DNA of 16,420 nucleotides from Fluviicola sp. Its GTDB lineage: Bacteria > Bacteroidota > Bacteroidia > Flavobacteriales_D > Crocinitomicaceae. This document shows, one piece after another, positions 1 to 7,446 of the stretch. Position 1 is the first letter of the stretch, and every line of letters starts with the position of its first letter. The stretch lies in assembly GCF_030151805.1 (NCBI RefSeq), contig NZ_JASLCN010000218.1, positions 1-16,420 on the forward strand, given 5' to 3'. The notes beneath the pieces are model-generated. The model saw only the letters and a list, made by a program, of their open reading frames with translations. It was not told where the DNA came from and ran no database searches. The translations under genes and the position numbers were made by a program.

Positions 1-81
1 GGTTCGCTTTCACAGACTCCAGTAGAAATTTACAAGCTATTGCAGGTGTACCGTGGACGTTTTGAGAGAATAAATACATAA
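1..81 (+). CDS. C-terminal tail of an upstream gene (partial, unrecognised)
   Basis: Frame 1 is open from the window edge to a TAA at 79-81 and encodes 26 residues (GSLSQTPVEIYKLLQVYRGR followed by FERINT). The amphipathic, basic character fits the end of a soluble protein, perhaps a helical DNA-binding domain, but this is too short to assign. Frame 3 is also open (3-65), so the frame is not certain. The promoter-like TTTG of the next gene (61-64) lies inside this tail. Confidence 0.3.
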   Translation, partial: GSLSQTPVEIYKLLQVYRGRFERINT

Positions 82-91
82 ATTGACTTTG
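61..91 (+). promoter_or_regulatory. Bacteroidota-type promoter for the lipoprotein gene at 107
   Basis: TTTG at 61-64, then exactly 19 bases, then TGACTTTG at 84-91. The Bacteroidota consensus is TTTG, about 19-21 bases, then TAnnTTTG, so only one base of the -7 element is off. The predicted start of transcription is near 95-97, about 10 bases before the ATG at 107. The match is by eye, with no expression data. Confidence 0.5.
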
Positions 92-106
92 ATAAAAACA
101 CTCTGA

Positions 107-616
107 ATGAGATACAAAAACGCATTTTCAGGCTTTTTAGCCGCAGTTTTATTACAACTCGTGAGCTGCACTTCTGAAAAACAGATTGACATTGTTGAGG
201 TTGAAAATGAAACCAGAGTAGATACGCTTTATTATCACGAAAAAATATTTTTGGATGAAAATGGATTTGCACTTCCCCGAAAAATTTTCAAGTATAAGGC
301 CAAAACGAATGGAAACCTTCCGAAAAATGAGGTGATAATTATGACTTTAGCTTATGATGGAGAGTACAAGGAATTGGTGAAACATACAGATATTGATCTT
401 CTCTCCAAAACGGATCAATTGAAGATTGAAAAAATAGATAATTATCACTTTAAATTGGTTATTGATAAAGACTATTCTGGAAAAATGGTTTCAATGTGGT
501 ATTATCTGACGCCAAAGAAAAACTATGTCATGAAAGTATATTTTCAGGAAGCTGTAGTGGAATATCCGAATAAGACGATAGGTTCAGCTTTCAACTTTCC
601 TGTAGAGCAGAATTAA
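107..616 (+). CDS. small lipoprotein of unknown function (169 aa)
   Basis: No known family was recognised. The N-terminus is a lipoprotein signal: a hydrophobic run at residues 9-20 leads to the lipobox LVSC with Cys21, followed by T-S-E-K-Q, so the mature protein should be membrane-anchored and face the periplasm or the outside. The rest (residues 30-169) is soluble, with alternating hydrophobic/polar stretches that suggest beta strands (for example VDTLYYHEKIFLD and FKLVIDKD), and no cysteines that would suggest disulfides or metal binding. The ATG at 107 is chosen because it directly precedes the signal peptide and sits about 10 bases after a good promoter. No Shine-Dalgarno sequence is present, as is usual in this phylum. 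The gene is followed by 68 bases and then katG, which has its own promoter-like sequence, so the two are probably separate units. Real gene: high confidence; function unknown. Confidence 0.8.
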   Translation: MRYKNAFSGFLAAVLLQLVSCTSEKQIDIVEVENETRVDTLYYHEKIFLDENGFALPRKIFKYKAKTNGNLPKNEVIIMTLAYDGEYKELVKHTDIDLLSKTDQLKIEKIDNYHFKLVIDKDYSGKMVSMWYYLTPKKNYVMKVYFQEAVVEYPNKTIGSAFNFPVEQN

Positions 617-627
617 TCATTTTTCCC

Positions 628-658
628 TTTGTTCCGTAAATGTTTTTTGCTAACTTCC
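628..658 (+). promoter_or_regulatory. candidate katG promoter
   Basis: TTTG at 628-631, 19 bases, then TAACTTCC at 651-658 (the consensus is TAnnTTTG, so the last two bases differ). Transcription would start near 662-664, about 20 bases before the ATG of katG. No OxyR-like operator was recognised around it. Confidence 0.35.
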
Positions 659-684
659 TTTCCTGAGTTAAATAATCGCATACT

Positions 685-2901
685 ATGGAAAATAATTCGA
701 ACGAAAGTGGACAATGCCCGTTTCACGGGGGAACTCAAAAACACAGTCTTGGAGGCGGAGGAACCGGAAACCGGGATTGGTGGCCCAATCAGTTAAAACT
801 GAATATTCTGCGTCAGCATTCATCCTTGTCAAACCCGATGAACGACGGTTTTGATTATGCACAAGCATTTAAAAGCTTGGATTATCAGGGATTAAAAAAG
901 GATTTGCATGTGTTGATGACGGATTCCCAGGATTGGTGGCCGGCAGATTTCGGGCATTACGGACCATTCTTTATTCGAATGGCGTGGCACAGTGCAGGAA
1001 CTTACCGAATTGGTGACGGACGTGGTGGTGCAGGTGGCGGACAACAGCGTTTTGCACCTCTGAATAGCTGGCCCGATAATGGAAATCTTGATAAAGCGCG
1101 CAGATTATTGTGGCCGATCAAACAGAAATACGGACAAAAAATATCCTGGGCGGATCTGATGGTTCTTGCCGGAAATGTTGCATTGGAATCCATGGGATTC
1201 AAAACATTTGGCTTCGCAGGAGGCCGGGAAGATGTTTGGGAACCGGAAGAAGATGTGTACTGGGGAATGGAAAAGGAATGGCTCGCAACGAGCGACAAAC
1301 CGTTCAGCCGTTATTCCGGAAACCGCAACCTGGAAAATCCGCTGGCAGCCGTTCAGATGGGATTGATCTATGTGAATCCGGAAGGACCGGATGGGAACCC
1401 GGATCCGATTGCGGCAGCAAAAGATATTCGTGAAACCTTTGCCCGCATGGCAATGGATGATGAAGAAACGGTGGCTTTGATTGCGGGTGGACATACTTTT
1501 GGGAAGACTCACGGAGCTGGTGATGCTGCTTTAGTTGGACCGGAACCGGAAGCAGAAAGCATCGAAAAACAAGGTTTGGGCTGGTTTAGCAAACACGGCT
1601 CAGGAAAAGCCGGAGATGCCATTACCAGTGGTTTGGAAGTGATCTGGACACAAGCACCCACTCAGTGGACGAATTTGTTCTTCGACAATTTATTCGGACA
1701 CGAATGGGAATTGAGTAAAAGTCCGGCTGGTGCGCATCAATGGATCGCAAAAACTTCCAACAAGAATATTCCGGATGCATTTGATGCTTCGAAAAAACAT
1801 ACTCCAAAGATGTTGACTACAGATCTTTCCTTGCGTTTTGATCCGGTATATGCAAAGATTTCCAAACATTTTCATGAAAATCCGGATCAGTTTGCCGATG
1901 CGTTTGCACGTGCCTGGTACAAATTGACTCACAGAGATATGGGGCCGATTGCCCGTTATTTAGGTCCTGAAGTTCCGGCAGAAGAATTGATCTGGCAAGA
2001 TCCTATTCCGGCAGCGAATCATCCGTTGATTGATGGAAACGATATTTCGAATCTGAAAGCAAAAATTCTGGCTTCCGGGCTTTCTGTTTCTGAATTGGTA
2101 AGCACGGCGTGGGCTTCAGCATCTACATTCCGCGGTTCGGATAAGCGTGGCGGAGCAAACGGAGCACGGATTCGTTTGGCACCTCAGAGATTCTGGGCGG
2201 TGAATAATCCGGCACAGCTTTCAAAAGTGCTTGATGCATTGGAAAAGATTCGTCAGGAATTCAATGCTGCGGGTGGGAAACGTATTTCCTTAGCGGATTT
2301 GATCGTGCTGGCAGGTTGTGCAGGAGTAGAAAAAGCCGCACAGAATGCAGGAAAAAATGTTACGGTTCCTTTTAAACCCGGTCGAATGGATGCTTCCGAA
2401 GAACAAACGGATGTGGAATCATTCGCTGTCCTGGAACCAATAGCGGATGGCTTTAGAAACTACCTGAAAACCAAATACAGTGTTTCAACGGAAGAATTAT
2501 TGATTGACAAAGCTCAGTTGTTAACACTCACAGCTCCGGAAATGACCGTTTTGGTAGGAGGAATGCGTGCGTTGAACGCCAATTTTGACGGATCAAAACA
2601 CGGAGTGTTGACGAATCGACCTGAAACGTTGACGAATGATTTCTTCGTGAATTTGTTAGATATGAGCACGGTTTGGACGGCAAAAGATGAGCACCAGGAG
2701 CTGTTTGACGGACATGGTCGAAACGGAGGTGCTTTGAAATGGACGGCAACCCGTGCAGATTTAATTTTCGGATCAAATTCAGAACTAAGAGCAATTGCCG
2801 AAGTTTACGGAAGCGCCGATGCACAGGATAAATTCGTGAATGACTTCGTTGCAGCATGGAATAAAGTCATGAACCTGGATCGTTTCGATTTAGCCGATTA
2901 A
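685..2901 (+). CDS. katG: bifunctional catalase-peroxidase KatG
   Basis: Heme enzyme of the class I peroxidase superfamily. It decomposes hydrogen peroxide (catalase) and oxidises organic donors (peroxidase). The length, 738 aa, is normal for KatG. The N-terminal catalytic half carries Arg98, Trp101 and His102 in the distal motif RMAWHSAGTYR, and the proximal heme ligand His270 in GGHTFGKTHG. Tyr229 (GLIYVNPEGP) and Met255 (ARMAM) complete the Trp-Tyr-Met crosslink needed for catalase activity. Trp321 and Asp380 (TTDLSLRFDP) complete the proximal triad. The second, non-heme-binding duplicated domain runs from about residue 430 to the end and is intact. No signal peptide is present, so it is cytoplasmic. 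The ATG at 685 gives the usual start (MENNSNESGQCPFHGG). It is flanked by its own candidate promoter and a strong terminator at 2928, so it is probably transcribed alone, and no oxyR or ahp gene lies in the window. Confidence 0.98.
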   Translation: MENNSNESGQCPFHGGTQKHSLGGGGTGNRDWWPNQLKLNILRQHSSLSNPMNDGFDYAQAFKSLDYQGLKKDLHVLMTDSQDWWPADFGHYGPFFIRMAWHSAGTYRIGDGRGGAGGGQQRFAPLNSWPDNGNLDKARRLLWPIKQKYGQKISWADLMVLAGNVALESMGFKTFGFAGGREDVWEPEEDVYWGMEKEWLATSDKPFSRYSGNRNLENPLAAVQMGLIYVNPEGPDGNPDPIAAAKDIRETFARMAMDDEETVALIAGGHTFGKTHGAGDAALVGPEPEAESIEKQGLGWFSKHGSGKAGDAITSGLEVIWTQAPTQWTNLFFDNLFGHEWELSKSPAGAHQWIAKTSNKNIPDAFDASKKHTPKMLTTDLSLRFDPVYAKISKHFHENPDQFADAFARAWYKLTHRDMGPIARYLGPEVPAEELIWQDPIPAANHPLIDGNDISNLKAKILASGLSVSELVSTAWASASTFRGSDKRGGANGARIRLAPQRFWAVNNPAQLSKVLDALEKIRQEFNAAGGKRISLADLIVLAGCAGVEKAAQNAGKNVTVPFKPGRMDASEEQTDVESFAVLEPIADGFRNYLKTKYSVSTEELLIDKAQLLTLTAPEMTVLVGGMRALNANFDGSKHGVLTNRPETLTNDFFVNLLDMSTVWTAKDEHQELFDGHGRNGGALKWTATRADLIFGSNSELRAIAEVYGSADAQDKFVNDFVAAWNKVMNLDRFDLAD

Positions 2902-2927
2902 AACAAAAAAAGTATAGAATGCCATAG

Positions 2928-2959
2928 AAATGCGGGGAGAGATCTCCGCATTTTGTTTA
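2928..2959 (+). terminator. rho-independent terminator of katG
   Basis: An 11-bp stem (2928-2938 with 2943-2953, one G-U pair) closed by a GAGA tetraloop at 2939-2942 and followed by TTTTGTTT. It starts 26 bases after the katG stop. The A-rich left side could make it weakly active in the opposite direction too. Because the stem covers 2953, a TTG start for the next gene at that place is unlikely. Confidence 0.85.
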
Positions 2960-2988
2960 AATTTCAATTTCAAATGATTCAAGGAGAA

Positions 2989-3405
2989 ATGAAAACGCAT
3001 ACGACGAACTATCAGAATACGTTTATTGAAGTGGCGGAAGATACGAAAGTAAACAGTGCAATTGTTCCTTCTTCAAAAGGAGATAAGAAAACGATTGCCG
3101 GGTTGCAGTACGAATTACTTTCTAAAAATCCTTACAAATATACTTCCGACGACGTTCTTTTCATGGTATTCGCAGACAGGAATGACTTGACGGAATCTGA
3201 ACACGAAGAAGCGCGGAAACAATTTTTTTCGAAAGGTCAGGCTTGCTTCAGAGCTTCTCCATTGACAAAAACATACGGTTTTGGAGTTCACAATGATGCA
3301 AACGGAAAAATGGCACTTTATGGTTTGGAGACGGATGAATATCAGCAGTTTCTGAATAATCCGGATATTCAAAAAGTAAAAGCCATGCGGACTTCCCGGA
3401 AATGA
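2989..3405 (+). CDS. DUF6157 family protein (138 aa)
   Basis: The sequence matches my memory of the DUF6157 family: a start like MKTHTTNYQNTFIEVAEDTK, then KTIAGLQYELLSKNPYKYTS, then DDVLFMVFADR, and a C-terminal half with FFSKGQACFRASPLTKTYGF and the hydrophilic end KVKAMRTSRK. The family is small, cytoplasmic and without an assigned activity, so no function is given. The ATG at 2989 is chosen because it gives the usual family N-terminus. An in-frame ATG at 2974 and a TTG at 2953 also exist, but the latter lies in the katG terminator stem. AAGGAG at 2981-2986 is a good Shine-Dalgarno sequence for neither: it is only two bases from the 2989 ATG and lies inside the 2974 reading. The gene stands alone between the katG terminator and a 137-base gap. 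Confidence 0.85.
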   Translation: MKTHTTNYQNTFIEVAEDTKVNSAIVPSSKGDKKTIAGLQYELLSKNPYKYTSDDVLFMVFADRNDLTESEHEEARKQFFSKGQACFRASPLTKTYGFGVHNDANGKMALYGLETDEYQQFLNNPDIQKVKAMRTSRK

Positions 3406-3542
3406 AGAAATAATTGAACCGGTATTTGATCTCAAGAAGAAAAAACACTAGTTTAGACCAGGTTAAATAAGGGCACTATTCACAACTACTTTGAAACTCT
3501 TGCGGATGGTGAAGAAAGTTTTCGAAAACAAAACAGAAGCGC

Positions 3543-5684
3543 ATGATGATCCGCACCACACAAAAAAGAGTAAACAAGACTTCGTCTACTTTAGCAGATG
3601 TTCCCAAAAGAAAAGCATCCGGAAAATCAGATTCGAAATTTGCAGACAATCGCCCGGAATCACTTACGCAAAGAAAGCTGCAGGAATCCATTCAAAGTAC
3701 TTCCCAACTCTTTCAAACTGGCGGAGAATTACTTCGTTCAGCGGATCAAAAAAATGCTGAGCGAACAGTAACAGCAGAAAACAACGATCAGCCGATTCAA
3801 TGCGTACTGCGTTCAAGAGGTGTTTTTGAAAATGGTTTGACTCCGGAACAAGCCCAGCAACAGCAGTTAGGAATTATTGCCGGAAACCTGGGAAATTATC
3901 ACCAGATTGATCCGGGTGCAGATTTGGATTTTCAATTGAGACTCGGAGCTTTGAAAGCGCTTTTATCGAGTATTCATGAATGGTTTGATCAGTTTAAAAC
4001 CGGAGACATGAATGCTGTTACAAACACAATCTATTTAAAAACAGTATATGCCGAAGCAGAACAGGAACACCGTGATTTAATTGCTCAAATTTCTCAAACG
4101 CAGCATTTGCCTGTAAATACGCAGGGAATGCAAAACTCGGAAGTGGTAAAAATCACCCGAATCTGGACCGACTTACTGGCTGGTTCAGGAAATCTTGAAA
4201 TCCGTGAAACTGCTCAGGGCTTCCGCAACCGGATGCTGGCTGCGTTTGCACGCTTACTGGAAGGGCAATTCGGGAGAAATATGCTGGAAGATCTGAATAC
4301 GGATCGCGGTGGCGGCGAACAGAAAATCATTGTCGGAGATCATTTCGGGAATGAAATGGGGGATAAAGAACGGCCGGAATCAGAAGCAATTCCAATATCA
4401 TCTACGGATCCGTTGCGTGAGAATAATCATAAAATGAATGGTTCCAGCGGAGATGATGCGCGACAGGATTTACCAGGGTATGACGAGGTTGGTGACCATT
4501 TCGACCCCGAGGATTTTCATGATTTTTTGATTGGGAATGATCAATCTAACTTGCTGAAATGGGGAAATGAAGCGCGTAAAAAAGGAACCGGAACGGGGAG
4601 TTATGTGCGAATCGCCCAGGACGGTGGCGGATACAATATCGGAGAAAATGATTCCCAGGTTATTATGCCTGAGTTCGTAACACTCGGACATGAATTGGGG
4701 CACGCACAACGGCTGCTCAGAGGAGCTCCGCTGCATGGAGAACAAATAACGGATATGGGCGTAACGGATGAAGCCGATAAATTGTTGTGGAATAATCCGG
4801 AAGAGTATGTGAATATCAACGCTGTGGAAAACAGAATCCGTGATGAACACAGTTTGTCGAAACGGAAATATCATGTCGGAGATATGAATTCATTGCGTTT
4901 TGAACGAAACAGGGCTCAGTTTACAACGCAATATACAGATTGGCTCCTTACGTTGAGCTCTTATCAGAAAACCATGTTGGGTTTCCATCCGGTTGGGCAA
5001 ATCGTGAGAGATTATCAGTCGGTGAAACCAAATTGGGCAGATCTGGCTGTTCTTCAACTAGCCAATAACCAATTGCTGACATTGCAACAGGATGTGATGT
5101 CTCAAACGGATATGTGGACACACGCAGCATTGTATTTGCAGCAAAACCCGAATCAGGTTGCAATGACGCGGGTGAATATGAGATACATTTTACCGTACAT
5201 CTCAAATGATGTTTTAAATCTCGTTCCTGTTGGAGTAGCAAATGAATTTGTGAGATATTATGTTCAGAATGAGAACAATCAATACAGGAACAGAATCATT
5301 GCCTGGATTGAAATAAATAACAATTATGAGCCTCTGATTTTCGCAATAAATCAGGGAATTGCTGAACGGTTTTTAGATGAAAACGTGTTGGAGGAATTTT
5401 ATTTGCAGGACAATCGCTCAGTGAATTACCTTTCTCAACTACTGACCGTATGCAGAAATGCAGGAGAATGGGAACTTGTCCGGGTACTGATGAAACGGGG
5501 AAAAGCGATGCAGATCCGATTCTTTGAACTTGGCTTGACACACACGGAATTCGAACGTTTTGTTGACCCGAATCTGGATATCAATGTCGAAATCGAGTAC
5601 GATACGACCAATCCGAAAGCATGGTTTTTCAAAAATACGCATCACATTTACGTGCGAAAGAATATGAAGGCGAAAAAGGATTAA
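3543..5684 (+). CDS. putative effector: eCIS-type N-terminal leader fused to an M91/NleD-like zinc metallopeptidase (713 aa)
   Basis: Three parts can be seen. Residues 1-90 are polar and low in complexity and contain FADNRPESLTQRKLQES (33-49) and later QPIQ (83-86). This leader layout, DNRPE..xQRKLQE then PIQ, is what I know from Bacteroidota proteins carrying DUF4157, the eCIS-core domain. No DUF4157 domain follows here. Residues about 220-445 look like a peptidase of the M91 effector family (type example NleD): GTGTGSYVRIAQDGGG before the zinc motif HELGH (His383, Glu384, His387), then NNPEEYVNINAVENRIRDE (417-435) with candidate third ligands Glu420/Glu421, and finally KRKYH. Residues 455-713 are largely helical and unrecognised. 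There is no Sec signal or membrane segment. Two ATGs stand side by side (3543, 3546); the first is used. No immunity gene, sheath, tube or spike gene is in the window. The metallopeptidase call is moderately sure, the delivery route is inference. Confidence 0.8.
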   Translation: MMIRTTQKRVNKTSSTLADVPKRKASGKSDSKFADNRPESLTQRKLQESIQSTSQLFQTGGELLRSADQKNAERTVTAENNDQPIQCVLRSRGVFENGLTPEQAQQQQLGIIAGNLGNYHQIDPGADLDFQLRLGALKALLSSIHEWFDQFKTGDMNAVTNTIYLKTVYAEAEQEHRDLIAQISQTQHLPVNTQGMQNSEVVKITRIWTDLLAGSGNLEIRETAQGFRNRMLAAFARLLEGQFGRNMLEDLNTDRGGGEQKIIVGDHFGNEMGDKERPESEAIPISSTDPLRENNHKMNGSSGDDARQDLPGYDEVGDHFDPEDFHDFLIGNDQSNLLKWGNEARKKGTGTGSYVRIAQDGGGYNIGENDSQVIMPEFVTLGHELGHAQRLLRGAPLHGEQITDMGVTDEADKLLWNNPEEYVNINAVENRIRDEHSLSKRKYHVGDMNSLRFERNRAQFTTQYTDWLLTLSSYQKTMLGFHPVGQIVRDYQSVKPNWADLAVLQLANNQLLTLQQDVMSQTDMWTHAALYLQQNPNQVAMTRVNMRYILPYISNDVLNLVPVGVANEFVRYYVQNENNQYRNRIIAWIEINNNYEPLIFAINQGIAERFLDENVLEEFYLQDNRSVNYLSQLLTVCRNAGEWELVRVLMKRGKAMQIRFFELGLTHTEFERFVDPNLDINVEIEYDTTNPKAWFFKNTHHIYVRKNMKAKKD

Positions 5685-5740
5685 TTCAATCTTCCGAAGG
5701 AAAAAAACGGGTAGTTTTGCCGGAAACAAAAATTCCTGTA

Positions 5741-6193
5741 ATGATTGATCCTGTAAAGAAAACGGAATACGATGAATTGACTTCGGTTTGGGAATCTTCC
5801 GTGAAAGCAACGCATCATTTTTTGAGTGAAGCAGATTTTGAGTTTTACAAAAAGCTGGTTCCTGCATTTTTCGACCACGTAACGTTATATTGCATCAAAA
5901 ACGAACAGCAACAAATCATTGCATTTGCCGGTACAAATGAAGGGAATCTGGAAATGCTCTTTGTTGCAGCCGATCAGCGGGGAAAAGGAAGCGGAAAGGA
6001 ACTCTTACTGCATGTTCTGGAGCATTCCGGGGTTACCAAAGTGGATGTGAATGCACAAAACGAACAGGCGGTGAAATTCTACGAATACTTTGGCTTCGAA
6101 ACAAAAAGCACTTCAGAATTGGATGGTTTTGGAAAACCGTATCCGATCCTGCATATGGAGTTGAAAAAGAACCCATTGATTGAAAAGGAATAA
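5741..6193 (+). CDS. GNAT N-acetyltransferase, YjaB-like (150 aa)
   Basis: Acetyl-CoA-dependent acyltransferase of the GNAT fold, closest by eye to the YjaB group. Typical stretches are VWESSVKATHHFLSEADFEF (16-35), the acetyl-CoA pyrophosphate loop QRGKGSG (79-85), VDVNAQNEQAVKFYEYFGF (101-119) and KPYPILHMEL (132-141). The acceptor is unknown. An in-frame ATG at 5621 would overlap the preceding gene by 64 bases and add 40 residues that do not belong to the fold. The ATG at 5741 gives the usual family start (MIDPVKKTEYDELTSVWESS) and leaves 56 bases after the metallopeptidase gene. No terminator was seen between the two genes, so they may share a transcript. Whether the acetyltransferase has anything to do with the upstream effector-like protein is open. 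Confidence 0.9.
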   Translation: MIDPVKKTEYDELTSVWESSVKATHHFLSEADFEFYKKLVPAFFDHVTLYCIKNEQQQIIAFAGTNEGNLEMLFVAADQRGKGSGKELLLHVLEHSGVTKVDVNAQNEQAVKFYEYFGFETKSTSELDGFGKPYPILHMELKKNPLIEKE

Positions 6194-6216
6194 GAATAGC
6201 CAACCAAAACCCTATA

Positions 6217-6248
6217 TTCGGCGTTTAGTAAACAACCTGTTATTTTAG
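6217..6248 (+). promoter_or_regulatory. candidate promoter of the AraC-type gene at 6260
   Basis: TTCG at 6217-6220 (consensus TTTG), 20 bases, then TATTTTAG at 6241-6248 (consensus TAnnTTTG, one mismatch). It would start transcription near 6252, some 8 bases before the ATG. Confidence 0.35.
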
Positions 6249-6259
6249 TTTCATCGTTC

Positions 6260-7084
6260 ATGAGTATTGTCTCTTTTCCGCACCCCAATAAATTATTGGT
6301 CATAGAACCTTTGGACTATCCGAATACGTATGATTTTCACAGTCCGCACCGCCATGATTATTTTGAGATTATCCTGGTGAAAGAAGGGCACGGACATCAA
6401 TTCATTGATTTTACCAAAACGGAACTGGAAGCAGAAGATATTTACGTTGTTTATCCGGGACAAATTCATTTACTGAACCGAAATTCGGCACAAGGTCTAC
6501 TGATTCAGTTTCATAAGAACATCTTTGATTTTATTTTTCCGGTCAAACATCACAACCTTTATTTCCAGCATTCGAAAATCCGCTTATCGTCGGAAGCATT
6601 CGAACATATTTATTCTTTGACTGAGATCATTTCGAATCTTTGCCAGGTGAAAGATTTGAGTGTTTTGTCGATTCACAAAGCATACAGCTACCTGGAAATC
6701 ATCCTGATTACGCTGATCGAACACAGCAATCAAACTTTTGAAATGGACGACAGCAATTTTGTAAGTAAGTTTCTGTCTCTGATCGGTGAACACACGAAAG
6801 AAAAGAGGAAAGTTTCGGATTATGCAGAAATGATGAGTTACAGTACCGATAAGCTGACAACGTTATGTAAAAAATGCCTGGGAAAAGCGCCTTTGAAACT
6901 CATTCACGAAGAATTAATGATCGAGATTCGCCGGATGATGGTGGTCAGTAATCTTTCTTTAAAAGAAATTTCCTTTGAACTGAATTTTGACAGCACGGCA
7001 AATTTCAGCGCGTTTATCAAAAATGCAACCGGGCTTACTCCGAAAGAATTGCAGGAATCGTTGATGGTCAATTATCAATCCTGA
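6260..7084 (+). CDS. AraC family transcriptional regulator with cupin-type sensor domain (274 aa)
   Basis: Two-domain DNA-binding regulator. Residues about 15-110 form an AraC-type cupin: the histidine-rich start FHSPHRHDYFEIILVKEGHG (26-45), then EDIYVVYPGQIHLLN (59-73), the usual layout of a small-ligand pocket. Residues about 185-268 carry the two helix-turn-helix motifs: RKVSDYAEMMSYSTDKLTTL, and LSLKEISFELNFDSTANFSA followed by FIKNATGLTPKEL. Length and order are normal. The inducing ligand and the targets are unknown. AraC regulators often act on adjacent genes, but here the gene is ended by its own terminator and followed by a long gap, so no target is obvious; the upstream GNAT gene is a possibility. 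The ATG at 6260 is the only suitable start and follows a candidate promoter closely. Confidence 0.93.
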   Translation: MSIVSFPHPNKLLVIEPLDYPNTYDFHSPHRHDYFEIILVKEGHGHQFIDFTKTELEAEDIYVVYPGQIHLLNRNSAQGLLIQFHKNIFDFIFPVKHHNLYFQHSKIRLSSEAFEHIYSLTEIISNLCQVKDLSVLSIHKAYSYLEIILITLIEHSNQTFEMDDSNFVSKFLSLIGEHTKEKRKVSDYAEMMSYSTDKLTTLCKKCLGKAPLKLIHEELMIEIRRMMVVSNLSLKEISFELNFDSTANFSAFIKNATGLTPKELQESLMVNYQS

Positions 7085-7131
7085 AACCGGAACTCTTCGC
7101 GTCTTAAATTCACAACTCTTTCCGGTTTTTT
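7084..7131 (+). terminator. terminator of the AraC-type gene at 6260
   Basis: AAACCGGAA at 7084-7092 pairs perfectly with TTCCGGTTT at 7120-7128, and six T's run from 7126 to 7131. The 27-base loop is longer than usual, which lowers certainty, but the placement directly on the stop codon fits. Confidence 0.6.
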
Positions 7132-7385
7132 CATAACAGCATTGAAGTCAGTTGCTTGTAGCTTTGTCTCATTCACTTCTTATTACAGATCAAAGAATTT
7201 GAAGATTCTATGCGGGCAATTGAGAATTGGAAAGAAGTAAGTATAAAGTAATAGTTTAGTTTGATGTTCGCCGCAAGGTGAAAAATGGTTAGGTGTTTAG
7301 GTGAAAAGGATGCAGGTGAAAATCTGTGTCCTTTTTAGTGTTGCATGAATACACTGCAGAAGTTATAAATCCTTAACATCGAAAA
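7132..7385. other. long intergenic stretch with short repeats, a possible gene relic and a hairpin
   Basis: Part of the 362-base gene-free gap 7085-7446. It holds an open stretch 7162-7251 ending in TAA (end reads IKEFEDSMRAIENWKEVSIK) with no good upstream start, perhaps the eroded tail of a lost gene. It also holds three copies of AGGTGAAAA (7276-7284, 7299-7307, 7314-7322) and the hairpin listed separately at 7304. No tRNA-like fold or known riboswitch was recognised. Confidence 0.4.
7304..7336 (+). terminator. terminator-like hairpin in the intergenic gap
   Basis: A 12-bp stem of 7304-7315 with 7324-7335 (AAAAGGATGCAG against CTGTGTCCTTTT, two G-U pairs), loop of eight bases, and five T's at 7332-7336. 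It lies 220 bases after the AraC-type gene, which already has a terminator, so it may end a short non-coding transcript from the gap or be a relic. Confidence 0.5.
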
Positions 7386-7417
7386 TGTGTTTTCTTTGTG
7401 GAGAGCCCTTATTTTTG
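7386..7417 (+). promoter_or_regulatory. candidate promoter of the gene at 7447
   Basis: TATTTTTG at 7410-7417 is a perfect TAnnTTTG element. The -33 element is weaker (TGTG at 7386-7389, 20 bases upstream). Transcription would start near 7421, about 25 bases before the ATG. Confidence 0.4.
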
Positions 7418-7446
7418 ACACATCTGACACCTGAATAAATCAAAAA

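Noticed and set aside
1002..1512. Long minus-strand frames inside katG
   Set aside because: They are antisense to a full-length, fully conserved katG, have no start context and show no recognisable domain.
2953..2988. TTG start (2953) and ATG (2974) for the DUF6157 gene
   Set aside because: 2953 lies in the katG terminator stem. The extra residues are absent from the family pattern as I know it. The 2974 ATG remains a less likely alternative.
3406..3542. Search for a promoter before the effector candidate
   Set aside because: TACTTTG near 3486 resembles a -7 element but has the wrong spacing inside the motif and no partner 19-21 bases upstream, so no promoter is called.
3491..3760. An 89-codon + strand frame overlapping the start of the effector candidate
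   Set aside because: It overlaps the leader-coding region in another frame, and the 713-residue frame has recognisable motifs (DNRPE, QRKLQE, HELGH). The short frame has no family features.
5621..5740. Upstream in-frame ATG extending the GNAT gene by 40 codons
   Set aside because: It would overlap the preceding gene by 64 bases, and the extra residues do not fit the YjaB-like fold, whose usual start is at 5741.
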